From Acidobacteriota bacterium (GTDB lineage: Bacteria; Acidobacteriota; Vicinamibacteria; Vicinamibacterales; Vicinamibacteraceae), in the NCBI GenBank assembly GCA_020845575.1, contig JADLFL010000013.1:35008-99007 (forward strand): a stretch of 64,000 bases of DNA. The letters run 5' to 3'. Below the pieces are notes generated by a model. That model was not told where the DNA came from. It was given only the letters and a program-made list of their open reading frames with translations, and did not search any database. The first letter of the stretch is position 1. Each line of letters begins with the position of its first letter. Both the position numbers and the translations under genes were made by a program. This document shows positions 41,687 through 50,349 of this stretch, piece after piece.

Positions 41687-41761
41687 TTATCGCCGCCGGT
41701 TCGCGGCGGGCCGCTCGACGAAGTACCAGACCAGGATGATCCCGAGCACGGTGATCAGCAT
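41687..41761 (-). CDS. possible 24-residue membrane microprotein
   Basis: MLITVLGIILVWYFVERPAA plus a basic end, with GAAGGG a few nucleotides upstream, starting 18 nt after the stop of the next upstream membrane gene. One helix with a positive tail. Confidence 0.3.
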   Translation of the reverse strand: MLITVLGIILVWYFVERPAANRRR

Positions 41762-41779
41762 GATGCCCTTCGCAAGGGG

Positions 41780-42046
41780 CTACAGCCTGTCGAGCAACGC
41801 GACCACCACGCCCGCGACGAAGGCCAGCATTCCGGCGACCGCGGTCAGCGCCAGCCATCGAGCGACGGTCGGGCTCAGAGGCCACATGGATACGGCGGCC
41901 GGCTGTACCGTGGCGCGCAGGTGCAGTGCGTCCCGGCGCCGCTGCATCGCTTGCACCTGCAGCGCTCGTCGCGCGGCGCGGCGGCGGTTCATGCGCTCGT
42001 GCAACCACATGTCAGCGCCAGCGTGGGCGAAGTCACCGAGGTCCAT
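41780..42046 (-). CDS. small membrane protein of the element
   Basis: 88 residues from ATG 42046, with AGGAGG 9 nt upstream, the strongest ribosome-binding site in this part of the element. Arg/Ala-rich cytosolic N-terminal half (MNRRRAARRALQVQAMQRRR) followed by one membrane helix (VARWLALTAVAGMLAFVAGV). Reminiscent of small holin- or spanin-like proteins, but not assignable. Confidence 0.6.
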   Translation of the reverse strand: MDLGDFAHAGADMWLHERMNRRRAARRALQVQAMQRRRDALHLRATVQPAAVSMWPLSPTVARWLALTAVAGMLAFVAGVVVALLDRL

Positions 42047-42298
42047 GAGGCTTCCTCCTGCTCATCAGTATAGGACGCGGGGGCTACATACTCGGGTTCC
42101 CGTCCGCGCGCCGTTCCGCGACCCGCCGGGGTCTGAGTCGGCATCACACGACGCGCTGCGGTGCGGGTTGGCCCCGTACGCACGCGCCGACTGGGACGGA
42201 GACGACCGCGGCCGTCGACAACGCGTCACGTGAGACGAAGGCGTTACCGCTTCCGCGTCGTGGCGCGACGCGTCGGCCTCTCACGGCCGCGCGCGCGT

Positions 42299-42322
42299 CG
42301 GTGTTAGCCCGGTGTTAGCCCG
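42299..42322. repeat. right paired 11-bp repeats, putative integrase arm site
   Basis: Two tandem GGTGTTAGCCC copies, identical and in the same orientation as 33644-33667, 44 bp inside the right 48-bp repeat. In the excised circle the two blocks would flank the attachment core, the arrangement expected of attP arms. Confidence 0.7.
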
Positions 42323-42366
42323 CTCCGACGGAAGCGACTTTCACCTCTTCAGTTTTACTGGATTTT

Positions 42367-42414
42367 ATTGGTCGGGATGGCGAGATTCGAACTCGCGACC
42401 CCCTGAACCCCATT
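42367..42414. repeat. right 48-bp att repeat (within tRNA-Pro)
   Basis: Identical to 33478-33525. Overlaps the 3' half of the intact tRNA-Pro gene and ends in its anticodon loop, so recombination in the repeat keeps the tRNA functional. Confidence 0.93.
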
Positions 42415-42445
42415 CAGGTGCGCTACCAGGCTGCGCTACATCCCG
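42369..42445 (-). tRNA. tRNA-Pro (anticodon GGG)
   Basis: Cloverleaf by eye: acceptor CGGGATG/CATCCCG with the C1-G72 pair usual for bacterial tRNA-Pro, anticodon stem CCTGA/TCAGG around loop ATGGGGT (anticodon GGG), T-arm GCGAG-TTCGAAT-CTCGC, and encoded ACCA at 42369-42372. TACAAT at 42477-42472 is a plausible -10. Integration site of the neighbouring element; its 3' end points into the element. Confidence 0.95.
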
Positions 42446-42516
42446 ACCGGCGCCGAACGGCGCGAACGCGAATTGTAGCACGCGACCAGAGGCCCCGCCG
42501 GATTGAGGCCAGGGGT

Positions 42517-43104
42517 TCAACCCCTGGCGCGCTGGCGACGTGGTGCTGGCGGCGCCGGGCTGTCGCCCAGCATGGTGAGCAGCGCGCGCATGTCCTGCTT
42601 CAACTGCACGAGTCGGGCGTGGGCCTCTGCCGACACGGGAGGCGGCTGCGGTGCAGGTGCGGCCACGACAGGTGGTGGTACAGGCGACGACTCGCTGACC
42701 GGTTCGGTAACCGGAGCAAGGAGATGCTCCTCGACAGGCGCGGCGGTCTTGCGCACCGGACGTGGTGCGGCACTCTCCACCCGCGCTCTGGCTTCGGCCG
42801 CCTGTGCGGCTTCGACTTCCGCGACCAGCGCGAAGAGGTCTTCCTCGGCCGGCGGCTGCTCGGCCTCGAAGCGCCGGCGCACCCCCGACAGCGTCAGCCC
42901 TTCGGTGAAGACGAGCTCGCGGATCCGCAGCACGCGCTCGACGTCGATCCGCCTGTAGACACGCGGGCCGCCGGGCGTCTTCGACAGGCCGAGATCGGAG
43001 AACTCCGACTCCCACGACCGCAGCACGTACGGCTGAATCTGCGCGAGCTCACAGACCTCGCTCGCCTTGAAGGCAGGCTTGTCCGGAATCGTCACGTCGG
43101 GCAC
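42517..43104 (-). CDS. MerR-family transcriptional regulator
   Basis: 195 residues from GTG 43104. MerR HTH near the N-terminus (FKASEVCELAQIQPYVLRSW, with PRVYRRIDVERVLRIRELV). A Pro/Ala/Glu-rich linker (about 85-150) precedes a helical end (ARLVQLKQDMRALLTMLGD). This MerR class is often found near core genes of Gram-negatives; no cysteine sensor or ligand domain is visible. TATACT lies 6 nt before the start, so its message may be leaderless. It is 20 nt downstream of der on the same strand. Confidence 0.85.
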   Translation of the reverse strand: MPDVTIPDKPAFKASEVCELAQIQPYVLRSWESEFSDLGLSKTPGGPRVYRRIDVERVLRIRELVFTEGLTLSGVRRRFEAEQPPAEEDLFALVAEVEAAQAAEARARVESAAPRPVRKTAAPVEEHLLAPVTEPVSESSPVPPPVVAAPAPQPPPVSAEAHARLVQLKQDMRALLTMLGDSPAPPAPRRQRARG

Positions 43105-43110
43105 CGCAAA

Positions 43111-43116
43111 AGTATA
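43111..43116 (-). promoter_or_regulatory. -10 box immediately upstream of the MerR gene
   Basis: TATACT on the minus strand, 6 nt before GTG 43104, with no Shine-Dalgarno sequence between; supports leaderless transcription. Confidence 0.4.
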
Positions 43117-43124
43117 GTGCGACG

Positions 43125-44492
43125 TCAGTCGTCGGCGCGCGTGCGTTTGCGCACCACGATACGGATGGGCGACCCTTCGAACCCGAACGTCTCGCGCAGG
43201 TTGTTCACCAGGAACCGCTCGTACGAGAAGTGGAACGACGTGGCGACGTTGGTGAAGAAGACAAACTGCGGCGGCGCGACGCCCGTCTGGGCCGCGTAGA
43301 GGATCTTCACCCGCCGCTTGTCGGGCGATGACGGCGGATGCTCACGGCTGATCCGCTCGACGAAGCGGTTGAGCTCGCCCGTCGACACGCGCGTCCGACG
43401 CGCCCTGGCGACGCGCTCCACGACCTCCAGCACCTTCGACGCGCGCTCGCCCGTCAACGCCGAGATGTGCAGTAACGGCGCATAGTCGAGGAACTTCATG
43501 CGGAACCGCTGCTCCTCGTCGAAGGTCTTGTAGTAACGGTCTCCCTCGCCCTTGGTCAGATCCCACTTGTTGGCCGCGATGATCATCCCGCAGCCGAGCC
43601 GTTCGGCCTCGCCCGCGATGGCCGCATCCTGGTCGGTGGCGCCCTGTGACGCGTCGATCACCAGCACGGCGACGTCGGCGCGCTCCATCGCGCGCTTCGC
43701 CGTGAGCACGCTCACCATCTCCACGGCGTGCGAACTGGCCACGCGTCCGGGCCGCCTGATGCCCGCCGTGTCGACAATCCGGAACGTGCGGTCGTGCCAG
43801 CGCAAGACCGTGTCGATCGCGTCGCGCGTCGTGCCGGGGATGTCGCTGACGATGAGGCGTTCTTCGCGCAACAGCCTGTTGACGAGCGACGACTTCCCCA
43901 CGTTCGGCCGGCCGACGATGGCCACCGCGATCTCGTCGCGATCGGGCGTGGCCGGCGCGCCGCCCGTCTTCCCGGCCGAGACGAGGTACGCGCGCACGGC
44001 ATCGAGCAGTTCGGGCACACCCGTCCCGTGCTCGGCGGCGATCTCGAACACCTGCTCGAAGCCGAACGCGAAGAACTCGTACATCCGATCGCGAGCGCGC
44101 TTGTCGTCGGCCTTGTTCACCGCCAGCAACACCGGCGCGCTCGTGGTCCGCACCGCCGCCGCGATCTCATCGTCGCCGGGCAGGCGTCCCTCGCGACCAT
44201 CGACGACGAACACAATGAGATCGGCCTGCTGGATGGCGCGTTTGCCGTGCTCCACCACCATGTGGTGGAGTGGGTCCTCGGTGTGGCCGAAGATGCCGCC
44301 GGTATCGACGAGTCTGAACGGCGTGTCCTGCCACTCCGCGTCGTGCGCGAGCACGTCGCGTGTGGTGCCGGGCATCGCGTTGACGATGGCGCGGCGGGTT
44401 CGCGTGATGCGATTGAAGAGCGTCGACTTGCCCACGTTGGGCCTGCCGACGAGCACCACCGTGGGCCGCGCGCGGGCGTGTGTGCCGCTCAT
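43125..44492 (-). CDS. der: ribosome biogenesis GTPase Der (EngA)
   Basis: 455 residues with two tandem GTPase domains and a KH-like end. First domain: GRPNVGKSTLFNRI, DTGGIFGH, NKADD. Second: GRPNVGKSSLVNRLL, DTAGIRRPG, NKWDLT. The C-terminal KH-like domain includes VKILYAAQTGVAPPQFVFFTN. Role: 50S subunit maturation. Start ATG 44492; divergent from the IHF-like gene, sharing a 60-bp control region. Confidence 0.97.
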   Translation of the reverse strand: MSGTHARARPTVVLVGRPNVGKSTLFNRITRTRRAIVNAMPGTTRDVLAHDAEWQDTPFRLVDTGGIFGHTEDPLHHMVVEHGKRAIQQADLIVFVVDGREGRLPGDDEIAAAVRTTSAPVLLAVNKADDKRARDRMYEFFAFGFEQVFEIAAEHGTGVPELLDAVRAYLVSAGKTGGAPATPDRDEIAVAIVGRPNVGKSSLVNRLLREERLIVSDIPGTTRDAIDTVLRWHDRTFRIVDTAGIRRPGRVASSHAVEMVSVLTAKRAMERADVAVLVIDASQGATDQDAAIAGEAERLGCGMIIAANKWDLTKGEGDRYYKTFDEEQRFRMKFLDYAPLLHISALTGERASKVLEVVERVARARRTRVSTGELNRFVERISREHPPSSPDKRRVKILYAAQTGVAPPQFVFFTNVATSFHFSYERFLVNNLRETFGFEGSPIRIVVRKRTRADD

Positions 44493-44508
44493 GCGGCAAT
44501 CTTGCGGA

Positions 44509-44538
44509 TTGACACGTCTAAACCCCTGTATCTATGCT
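44509..44538 (+). promoter_or_regulatory. sigma-70 promoter of the HU/IHF gene
   Basis: TTGACA (44509-44514), 18-nt spacer, TATGCT (44533-44538). Predicted start site about 9 nt before the ATG at 44554, so almost no leader. Confidence 0.6.
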
Positions 44539-44553
44539 TCTTAGCGGCTGACG

Positions 44554-44826
44554 ATGATCAAGGTCGACATCATCAACGAAGTGGCGACCGTCGCCGACAT
44601 CACCAAGGTGAAAGCCGAGGTCGCCGTCGAGGCCGTCTTCGAGGCAATGCGTGACGCCATGAAACGTGGCGAACGCATCGAACTGCGTGGATTCGGCGTC
44701 TTCCAGGTGAAGCCCCGCAAGCGCGGCATCGGGCGCAATCCCCGGACGGGCAAGGAGGTACGCATCCCACCGGGCCGCACCATCCGCTTCAAGCCCGGCA
44801 AGGACCTCCAGAACATCGGAGGCTGA
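44554..44826 (+). CDS. HU/IHF-family DNA-binding protein
   Basis: 90 residues. DIINEVATVADITKVKAEVAV and the DNA-arm region IELRGFGVFQVKPRKRGIGRN with PRTGKEVRIPPGRTIRFKPG; the Pro at the arm tip that bends DNA is present (RNPRTG). Length and sequence fit an IHF-subunit or HU-like protein; whether it forms homo- or heterodimers cannot be seen. Followed 13 nt later by the site-2 protease gene. Confidence 0.92.
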   Translation: MIKVDIINEVATVADITKVKAEVAVEAVFEAMRDAMKRGERIELRGFGVFQVKPRKRGIGRNPRTGKEVRIPPGRTIRFKPGKDLQNIGG

Positions 44827-44839
44827 CGACCAGGCGCCC

Positions 44840-45892
44840 GTGTCCACTCCGTCCCTGCCTCCTCCTGGTCCAGGCGAAACCGCCGCGACTCCCGACGAGC
44901 CGATCGACGTTCGCTGGTCGCCAGCCGACAGCGCCTGGGTCACGGGCCCACTGACGCCGCCGGACCACCCGGTCGGACCACCGCCGCGCATCGGCCATGC
45001 CGGCTGGGTCCACTTGCTCCTGCTCCTCCTCACCTTCGTCACGATGACGTTGGCCGGCGCCAGCTTCTTCGTGAACTACGTCTCCGCCGTCGGTACCAGA
45101 CGCGTCGCGATGTCGGCGTCGACGGCCTTTTTCGGCGGCCTCTGGTTCAGCGTCCCCGCACTCCTCATCCTCGGATCGCACGAGCTCGGGCACTACTTCG
45201 CGTGTCGATATTACCGGATTCCGGCGTCGCTGCCGTACTTCATCCCCGCGCCGGCCCTCTCGATCGTCGGGACACTCGGCGCGGTGATCCGGATGGCGTT
45301 GCCACGCACGCGCCGCGCGCTCTTCGACGTCGGCATCGCCGGCCCCATCGCGGGATTCGTCGTCCTCGTGCCGCTCGCGATCTATGGTGTGTCGCACTCG
45401 TACGTCGTCCACCTGTCTCGACCGATCGCCCTGCAGGGCGGACTCAACCTCGGTGACCCGCTGCTGCTCACGCTCCTGCAGAAGGTGTGGTTCGGCGATC
45501 TGCCCGAGCGCGCGCTCTTCGTGATGCACCCGACGGGCTTTGCCGCATGGTTCGGCCTGCTCGCGACGGCGCTCAACCTGTTCCCCGCCGGCCAGCTCGA
45601 CGGTGGACACATCATCCACGCGCTGGTGGGACGTGCGTCGCGCTACGTCACGATGGCTGCCGTGCTCATCCTGGTGGTGCTGGCCATCTTCGTCTCGACG
45701 AGTTGGGCGGTGTGGACCGTCCTCCTGCTGGTGATGATGTGGGCGTTCGGCCTCGAGCACCCGCCCGTCGGCCAAGAGCACGTCCCCATCGGCACGGCCC
45801 GCATCCTGCTCGGGCTTTTCGCCGCTGTCATGTTCGTCCTGAGCTTCACGCCGGTGCCGATCAGTCCGGCAGACTTCCTTGGCGGACGGTAG
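44840..45892 (+). CDS. site-2 protease family membrane metallopeptidase (M50)
   Basis: 350 residues from GTG 44840. Proline-rich N-terminus (1-52), then about seven membrane helices. Zinc ligands: HELGHYF (residues about 115-121) and NLFPAGQLDGGH (about 236-247), together the M50 active site. No PDZ domain is seen, unlike RseP. Family role: intramembrane cleavage of anti-sigma factors or other membrane proteins; the anti-sigma factor at the left end of the window is one possible substrate but nothing links them. Convergent with priA, 6 nt apart. Confidence 0.9.
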   Translation: MSTPSLPPPGPGETAATPDEPIDVRWSPADSAWVTGPLTPPDHPVGPPPRIGHAGWVHLLLLLLTFVTMTLAGASFFVNYVSAVGTRRVAMSASTAFFGGLWFSVPALLILGSHELGHYFACRYYRIPASLPYFIPAPALSIVGTLGAVIRMALPRTRRALFDVGIAGPIAGFVVLVPLAIYGVSHSYVVHLSRPIALQGGLNLGDPLLLTLLQKVWFGDLPERALFVMHPTGFAAWFGLLATALNLFPAGQLDGGHIIHALVGRASRYVTMAAVLILVVLAIFVSTSWAVWTVLLLVMMWAFGLEHPPVGQEHVPIGTARILLGLFAAVMFVLSFTPVPISPADFLGGR

Positions 45893-45898
45893 GAACGC

Positions 45899-48370
45899 TC
45901 ACAGCATCGTCAGGGGATCGACGTCGACGGTGACGCGTTTGTGCAGCGCGGGGAGCGAGGCGAGCGCCTGGCGCGTGGCGTGGCGCATCGCCGCGCGGTC
46001 GCGGCCCTTGAGGAACACCTGCACGCGCGACTCGCCACGCAGTCGGCCCAGCGGGGCCGGTGCGGGACCGAGCACGCCGAAGCGCTCCGCACCGAACGTC
46101 CGCAACGCATCGACCAGTTGACCTGCCTCTCGCAACGCGGTGGCCAGCGAGGCGTGGCGCACGACGATGTTGATCATCGACAACCACGGGGGATACCGCA
46201 TCCGTTCGCGGAACTCGAGTTCGCGTTCGACGAAGGCGTCGTAGGCCTGATGCGCGGCCATGCCAATCGCATAGTGATTCGGGTGGAACGTCTGGACGAT
46301 GGCTTCTCCACGCGCATCACCACGACCCGCGCGCCCCGCCACCTGCGTGAGCAACTGGAACGTGCGCTCCGCAGCCCGGAAGTCGGCCACGCCAAGACCG
46401 ACGTCTGCCGAGACCACGCCAACGAGCGTCACCTGCGGGAAGTCGTGTCCCTTCGCGATCATCTGCGTGCCCACCAGGACGTCGATCTCCCGCTTCGCGA
46501 ACTGCGCCAGCACACGTCCGATGGCGCCACGCCGCTGCATCGTGTCGCGGTCCACGCGCGCGATGCGCGCATCGGGGCACACGGCACGGACCTCCTGCTC
46601 GACGCGCTCGGTACCCACGCCCGTGTACTCGAGGAACGCCCCCTGACACGACGCGCACGTCGCCGGGAGTGGCGCGGCGTAGCCGCAGTAGTGACAGCGC
46701 ACCTGCGACGCACGCTTGTGTACCGTCAGCGTGACGGCGCAATTGGGGCACTCCGCGGTGTTGCCGCACGCGCGGCACAAGAGTGACGGCGCATAGCCGC
46801 GACGATTGAGCAGTACCATCGCCTGCTCACGCCTGGTGAGGCACTCCTGCAACGCCGCTCGCAGCGGCTGGCTCAGGACGACCTCGGGACCGTCCTCGAC
46901 CAGGGCGTCGCGCATGTCGACGATACGCACGTCGGCCAGCGGACGATCGTTCACGCGCTGGCGCATCCGGACGAGGCGATAGCGTCCCTCGGTGGCATGC
47001 CGCCACGTCTCGAGCGCGGGCGTTGCCGATCCCAGCACGATCGCCGCACCCGCGTCGCGCGCGCGCACCATCGCCGCATCGCGTCCGTGATACCGCGGGC
47101 TCTCTTCCTGCTTGTAGGCCGTGTCGTGCTCCTCGTCCACGATCACGAGTCCAAGGCGCGGCAACGGCGCGAACACCGCGGATCGCGTCCCGATGACGAT
47201 GTCGACTTCGCCCCGTCGGATGCGATGCCACTGGTCGTAGCGTTCGCCGTCCGAGAGTCCGCTGTGCTGGATGGCCACGCGTTCGCCGAACGCACGCCGG
47301 AACAGCGACGCCACGGCGGATGTCAGCGCGATCTCGGGGACGAGCAGCAGCACGCCGCGATCCTGCGCCAGCGCGCTGCGTGCCAGTCGCAGATAGACCT
47401 GTGTCTTTCCGCTCCCCGTCACGCCATGGAGCAGCGCGGGACTGAACGTCCTGCCGATGAGCGGTTCCAGGACGTCCATCGCTGCCGTCTGTTCCGCGGT
47501 CAGGGGCAGGAACAGGGAGGCAGCGAGCACATCGGAGACGCCTGCCGATCCGCTCGCGAACGGATCGCGCGCGACCGATCGCCACTCGATGCTCGCCAGA
47601 CCGAGCGCAACCAGTCGTCGCACCACTTCACTGCCGATTCCCTGATCGCGCAGGTCGCCGGCGTCGATCCCCTCCGGACTCCCCGTCAGTACACGCACGG
47701 CGGCCGCCTGCCTGGCCCCGAGCCGTACCGTCGCAGGCTCGAACGCCAGGGCCGTCGGCAGGATCCAGCGCTGTTTGCGTGAGGCATCGGCCTGACCCGT
47801 CACCACGGGCTGCAGACGCACCACGCCGGCCTTCAGCAGTCGACGGACGGCACGCGACGCCACGTCCGCCGTCACGTCCATGTCGCGCACCCGACCGGCG
47901 ATGGCCCGTGCGATCTGGCGGCGCAGCACGGGCCCACGTTCGTGCAGCACATCGAGGATCGCCTCGTCCACGGGTTGGTCGAGTGGCAGTTCACGTACGG
48001 CATGCCTGGCCGCATCGTCGGCGTCCTCTGCCAGCGCCACCGTCATATCGGCGCGCAGCCAGCCCTTGGGCGGCAAGGCGGTCGCAATCGCCTCGCCGGG
48101 CCCCGCCATGTAGTAGTCGGCCACCCAGAGCGCGAGATCGACGACTTCCTCGGGGAGGAACGGCACGTCATCGATCACTTCCAGAATGTCGCGTACCCGC
48201 GCGGGCACGTCGTCCGGCGCTGCGTTGTCATGCGTGACGAGCCCGGTGACCTTGCGGGGGCCGACCTGGACGACGACTCGCGTGCCACGGGGCGCCTGCA
48301 GGCCGTCTGGCAGGCGATAGGTCAGCAGGCCGAGCCCCGGCACGGGCACGGCCACGCGGACCAGGCGCAT
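45899..48370 (-). CDS. priA: primosomal protein N' (replication restart helicase)
   Basis: 823 residues from ATG 48370; the frame stays open upstream into udg. N-terminal 3'-DNA-binding domain (VRVAVPVPGLGLLTYRLPDGL), then a winged-helix region and helicase motifs: Walker A GVTGSGKTQVY, DEEHDTAYKQEESPRYHGRD (Walker B and motif II region), motif III GSATPALE. Zinc-binding cysteines seen in CRACGNTAECPNC and CHYCGYAAPLPATCASC, and helicase motif V/VI GTQMIAKGHDFPQVTLVG and QVAGRAGRG. The start overlaps the udg stop as TGATG. Confidence 0.96.
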   Translation of the reverse strand: MRLVRVAVPVPGLGLLTYRLPDGLQAPRGTRVVVQVGPRKVTGLVTHDNAAPDDVPARVRDILEVIDDVPFLPEEVVDLALWVADYYMAGPGEAIATALPPKGWLRADMTVALAEDADDAARHAVRELPLDQPVDEAILDVLHERGPVLRRQIARAIAGRVRDMDVTADVASRAVRRLLKAGVVRLQPVVTGQADASRKQRWILPTALAFEPATVRLGARQAAAVRVLTGSPEGIDAGDLRDQGIGSEVVRRLVALGLASIEWRSVARDPFASGSAGVSDVLAASLFLPLTAEQTAAMDVLEPLIGRTFSPALLHGVTGSGKTQVYLRLARSALAQDRGVLLLVPEIALTSAVASLFRRAFGERVAIQHSGLSDGERYDQWHRIRRGEVDIVIGTRSAVFAPLPRLGLVIVDEEHDTAYKQEESPRYHGRDAAMVRARDAGAAIVLGSATPALETWRHATEGRYRLVRMRQRVNDRPLADVRIVDMRDALVEDGPEVVLSQPLRAALQECLTRREQAMVLLNRRGYAPSLLCRACGNTAECPNCAVTLTVHKRASQVRCHYCGYAAPLPATCASCQGAFLEYTGVGTERVEQEVRAVCPDARIARVDRDTMQRRGAIGRVLAQFAKREIDVLVGTQMIAKGHDFPQVTLVGVVSADVGLGVADFRAAERTFQLLTQVAGRAGRGDARGEAIVQTFHPNHYAIGMAAHQAYDAFVERELEFRERMRYPPWLSMINIVVRHASLATALREAGQLVDALRTFGAERFGVLGPAPAPLGRLRGESRVQVFLKGRDRAAMRHATRQALASLPALHKRVTVDVDPLTML

Positions 48371-49116
48371 CAGCGGGCCTCGCCTCGCAGCAGGGATCGC
48401 ACGAGTTTCATGTCCTCCCAGGTGTCCCGCTTCTTGTCGGGACTTCGCAGCAGGTAGGCCGGATGGAAGGTGGGCACGAGGCGGGCACCGCGGAAGTCGT
48501 GGACACGGCCGCGCAGGTGCGTGATCGGGGTGTCCACGCGCAACAGCGACTGTGCCGCGAACTTCCCGAGCGCCACGATGACCTTCGGCTTGATGATGTC
48601 GATCTGCTGGAACAGGAACGGTTCGCAGACGCCCACCTCGTCGGGTTCGGGATTCCTGTTCCCCGGCGGACGGCACTTGATCACGTTCGCGATGTAGACA
48701 TCATCGCGTCGCATCTCGATGGCTTCGACAATCTTCGTCAGCAACTGCCCCGCACGGCCGACAAAGGGGATGCCCTGCTGGTCCTCGTCAGCGCCGGGGG
48801 CTTCGCCCACGAACATGAGGTCGGCCTCCGGATTGCCGACGCCGAACACCACCTGCGTGCGGCCGAGCCGGCACAGCTTGCAGCGCGTGCACTGCGGGCC
48901 GATGTGCGTGCGAAGCGAATCGAGCGACGAGAACGTCTCGCCCGCGTCAGAGGCTGCACTCACCGGAGTCTCCTCGTCGACCGTGGAGACCGCCGGTTCG
49001 ACGACGGTGCGTTCACCGCGCCACGAAGCGTCGCGACTGAAGCCAGCCACACCCAGGTCCTTGTAGAAGTCGAGATGGCGACGCAGGTGCGCACGCGGAT
49101 CCAGCGCGTCACTCAT
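48370..49116 (-). CDS. uracil-DNA glycosylase, family 4 ([4Fe-4S])
   Basis: 248 residues from ATG 49116. CTRCKLC and later cysteines ([19 protein letters not shown]) supply the four ligands of the 4Fe-4S cluster; catalytic and uracil-binding motifs [20 protein letters not shown] and HPAYLLRSP are present. Family-4 enzymes remove uracil from deaminated DNA. The N-terminal 75 residues are an extension with low conservation. Coupled on both sides: ATGA with coaBC, TGATG with priA. Confidence 0.93.
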   Translation of the reverse strand: MSDALDPRAHLRRHLDFYKDLGVAGFSRDASWRGERTVVEPAVSTVDEETPVSAASDAGETFSSLDSLRTHIGPQCTRCKLCRLGRTQVVFGVGNPEADLMFVGEAPGADEDQQGIPFVGRAGQLLTKIVEAIEMRRDDVYIANVIKCRPPGNRNPEPDEVGVCEPFLFQQIDIIKPKVIVALGKFAAQSLLRVDTPITHLRGRVHDFRGARLVPTFHPAYLLRSPDKKRDTWEDMKLVRSLLRGEAR

Positions 49117-50321
49117 GGCGCCACGCTCGCGCCGAGCCGGCGTGCCACGAATCCGACGATGCGGGTCGCCAGGGCCGCTTTCGTCTCGAGGGGGAATGTC
49201 TCGACACCCTCCGCGGTGACCAAACTCGCGATGTTGGTGTCCACCTCGAACCCGGCCCCTGCCTGACTCACGTCGTTGGCCACGATCAGATCGACATGCT
49301 TGGCTTCGCGCTTGCGCGCGGCGTACGCGAGCACATCGGAGGTCTCGGCAGCGAAGCCGACGAGCACCGGATGCGCGCGTCCGCCGCGCCACTGCCCCAG
49401 GTCGGCCAGGATGTCCACCGTGCGCTCCAGGGCAATCGTCAGGACGCCGTCCGCCTTCTTCACCTTGTCGCCCGCGGCACCACCAGCGGGGGTGTAGTCG
49501 GCCACCGCCGCGGACATCACGATGGCGTCGGCCGTGTCCCGCGCGGCGCTCACTGCGGCGTGCATCTCCCGCGCCGATCTGACACGCACCGTCCGCACTG
49601 CCGGGGGTGGTTCAAGAGACGAGGGCCCCAGCACGAGCGTGACGTCTGCCCCCTGCCTCGACGCCTCGGCCGCGACAGCGATCCCCATCCTTCCGCTCGA
49701 TCGATTGCCCAGATATCGCACGGGATCGAGATCCTCGTACGTCGGACCGGCCGTGACCACGACGCGGCGGCCACGCAGCGGTCGCGGCCCCTCGATCAAC
49801 GCGAGGGCCTCGGCCACGATGACGTCGGGTTCGGCGAGCCGGCCCTTCCCCACCCATCCGCACGCGAGGTAGCCCTCGCCGGGTTCCACGAACCTGACGC
49901 CGCGCGACCGCAGCAGCGTCATGTTGGCCTGCGTCGCCGGATGGTCGTACATGTGCGTGTTCATCGCCGGGGCCACCAGCACGGGCGCGCGAGTGGCCAG
50001 GGCCAGCGACGACAGGAAGTCGTTGGCCATGCCATGCGCGAGTCGGGCGATGGTATTGGCGGTGGCAGGTGCGACGAGCAGCAACGCGGCGTCAGAGGCG
50101 AGCGCGATGTGCTCGATGTCGGCATTGGCGCCCGGCGACCACTGGCTGGTGATCACCCGCCGCTGGGTGATGGCCTCGAACGTGAGCGGACCAACGAAGC
50201 GCGTAGCCGCACGCGTCATCACGACGGCCACCTGATGGCCGGCCTTCTGCAGCAGGCGCACCACTTCGACCGCATTGTAGGCGCTGATGCCGCCGCTGAC
50301 GCCAACCGCCACGAGGGCCAT
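49113..50321 (-). CDS. coaBC: bifunctional phosphopantothenoylcysteine decarboxylase / phosphopantothenate-cysteine ligase
   Basis: 402 residues. N-terminal FMN decarboxylase (CoaC): SGGISAYNAVEVVRLL, PATANTIARLAHG, PAMNTHMYDHPATQAN. C-terminal ligase (CoaB): VVVTAGPTYEDLDPVRYLGNRSSG (first strand and substrate loop) and VGFAAET. Performs two consecutive steps of coenzyme A synthesis. Ends in an ATGA overlap with udg; follows rpoZ by about 28 nt. Confidence 0.96.
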   Translation of the reverse strand: MALVAVGVSGGISAYNAVEVVRLLQKAGHQVAVVMTRAATRFVGPLTFEAITQRRVITSQWSPGANADIEHIALASDAALLLVAPATANTIARLAHGMANDFLSSLALATRAPVLVAPAMNTHMYDHPATQANMTLLRSRGVRFVEPGEGYLACGWVGKGRLAEPDVIVAEALALIEGPRPLRGRRVVVTAGPTYEDLDPVRYLGNRSSGRMGIAVAAEASRQGADVTLVLGPSSLEPPPAVRTVRVRSAREMHAAVSAARDTADAIVMSAAVADYTPAGGAAGDKVKKADGVLTIALERTVDILADLGQWRGGRAHPVLVGFAAETSDVLAYAARKREAKHVDLIVANDVSQAGAGFEVDTNIASLVTAEGVETFPLETKAALATRIVGFVARRLGASVAP

Positions 50322-50349
50322 GTCCGCCTCCCGTCCGGGCTGGTCCGTC

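Larger units (their letters stand above)
33478..42414. mobile_element. integrated element in tRNA-Pro(GGG) carrying a lone HK97-like capsid gene
   Basis: Bounded by a perfect 48-bp direct repeat (33478-33525 and 42367-42414) that equals the 3' half of tRNA-Pro including CCA. Contains a tyrosine integrase next to the left end, two AlpA-like HTH genes, a possible replication gene, a P-loop protein, a capsid protein, a ribbon-helix-helix regulator, an excisionase-like HTH gene and several tiny membrane ORFs. No portal, terminase, head protease, tail or lysis gene is recognised over the 8.9 kb. GC content resembles the host's. Candidate capsid-carrying satellite or remnant prophage. Confidence 0.85.
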
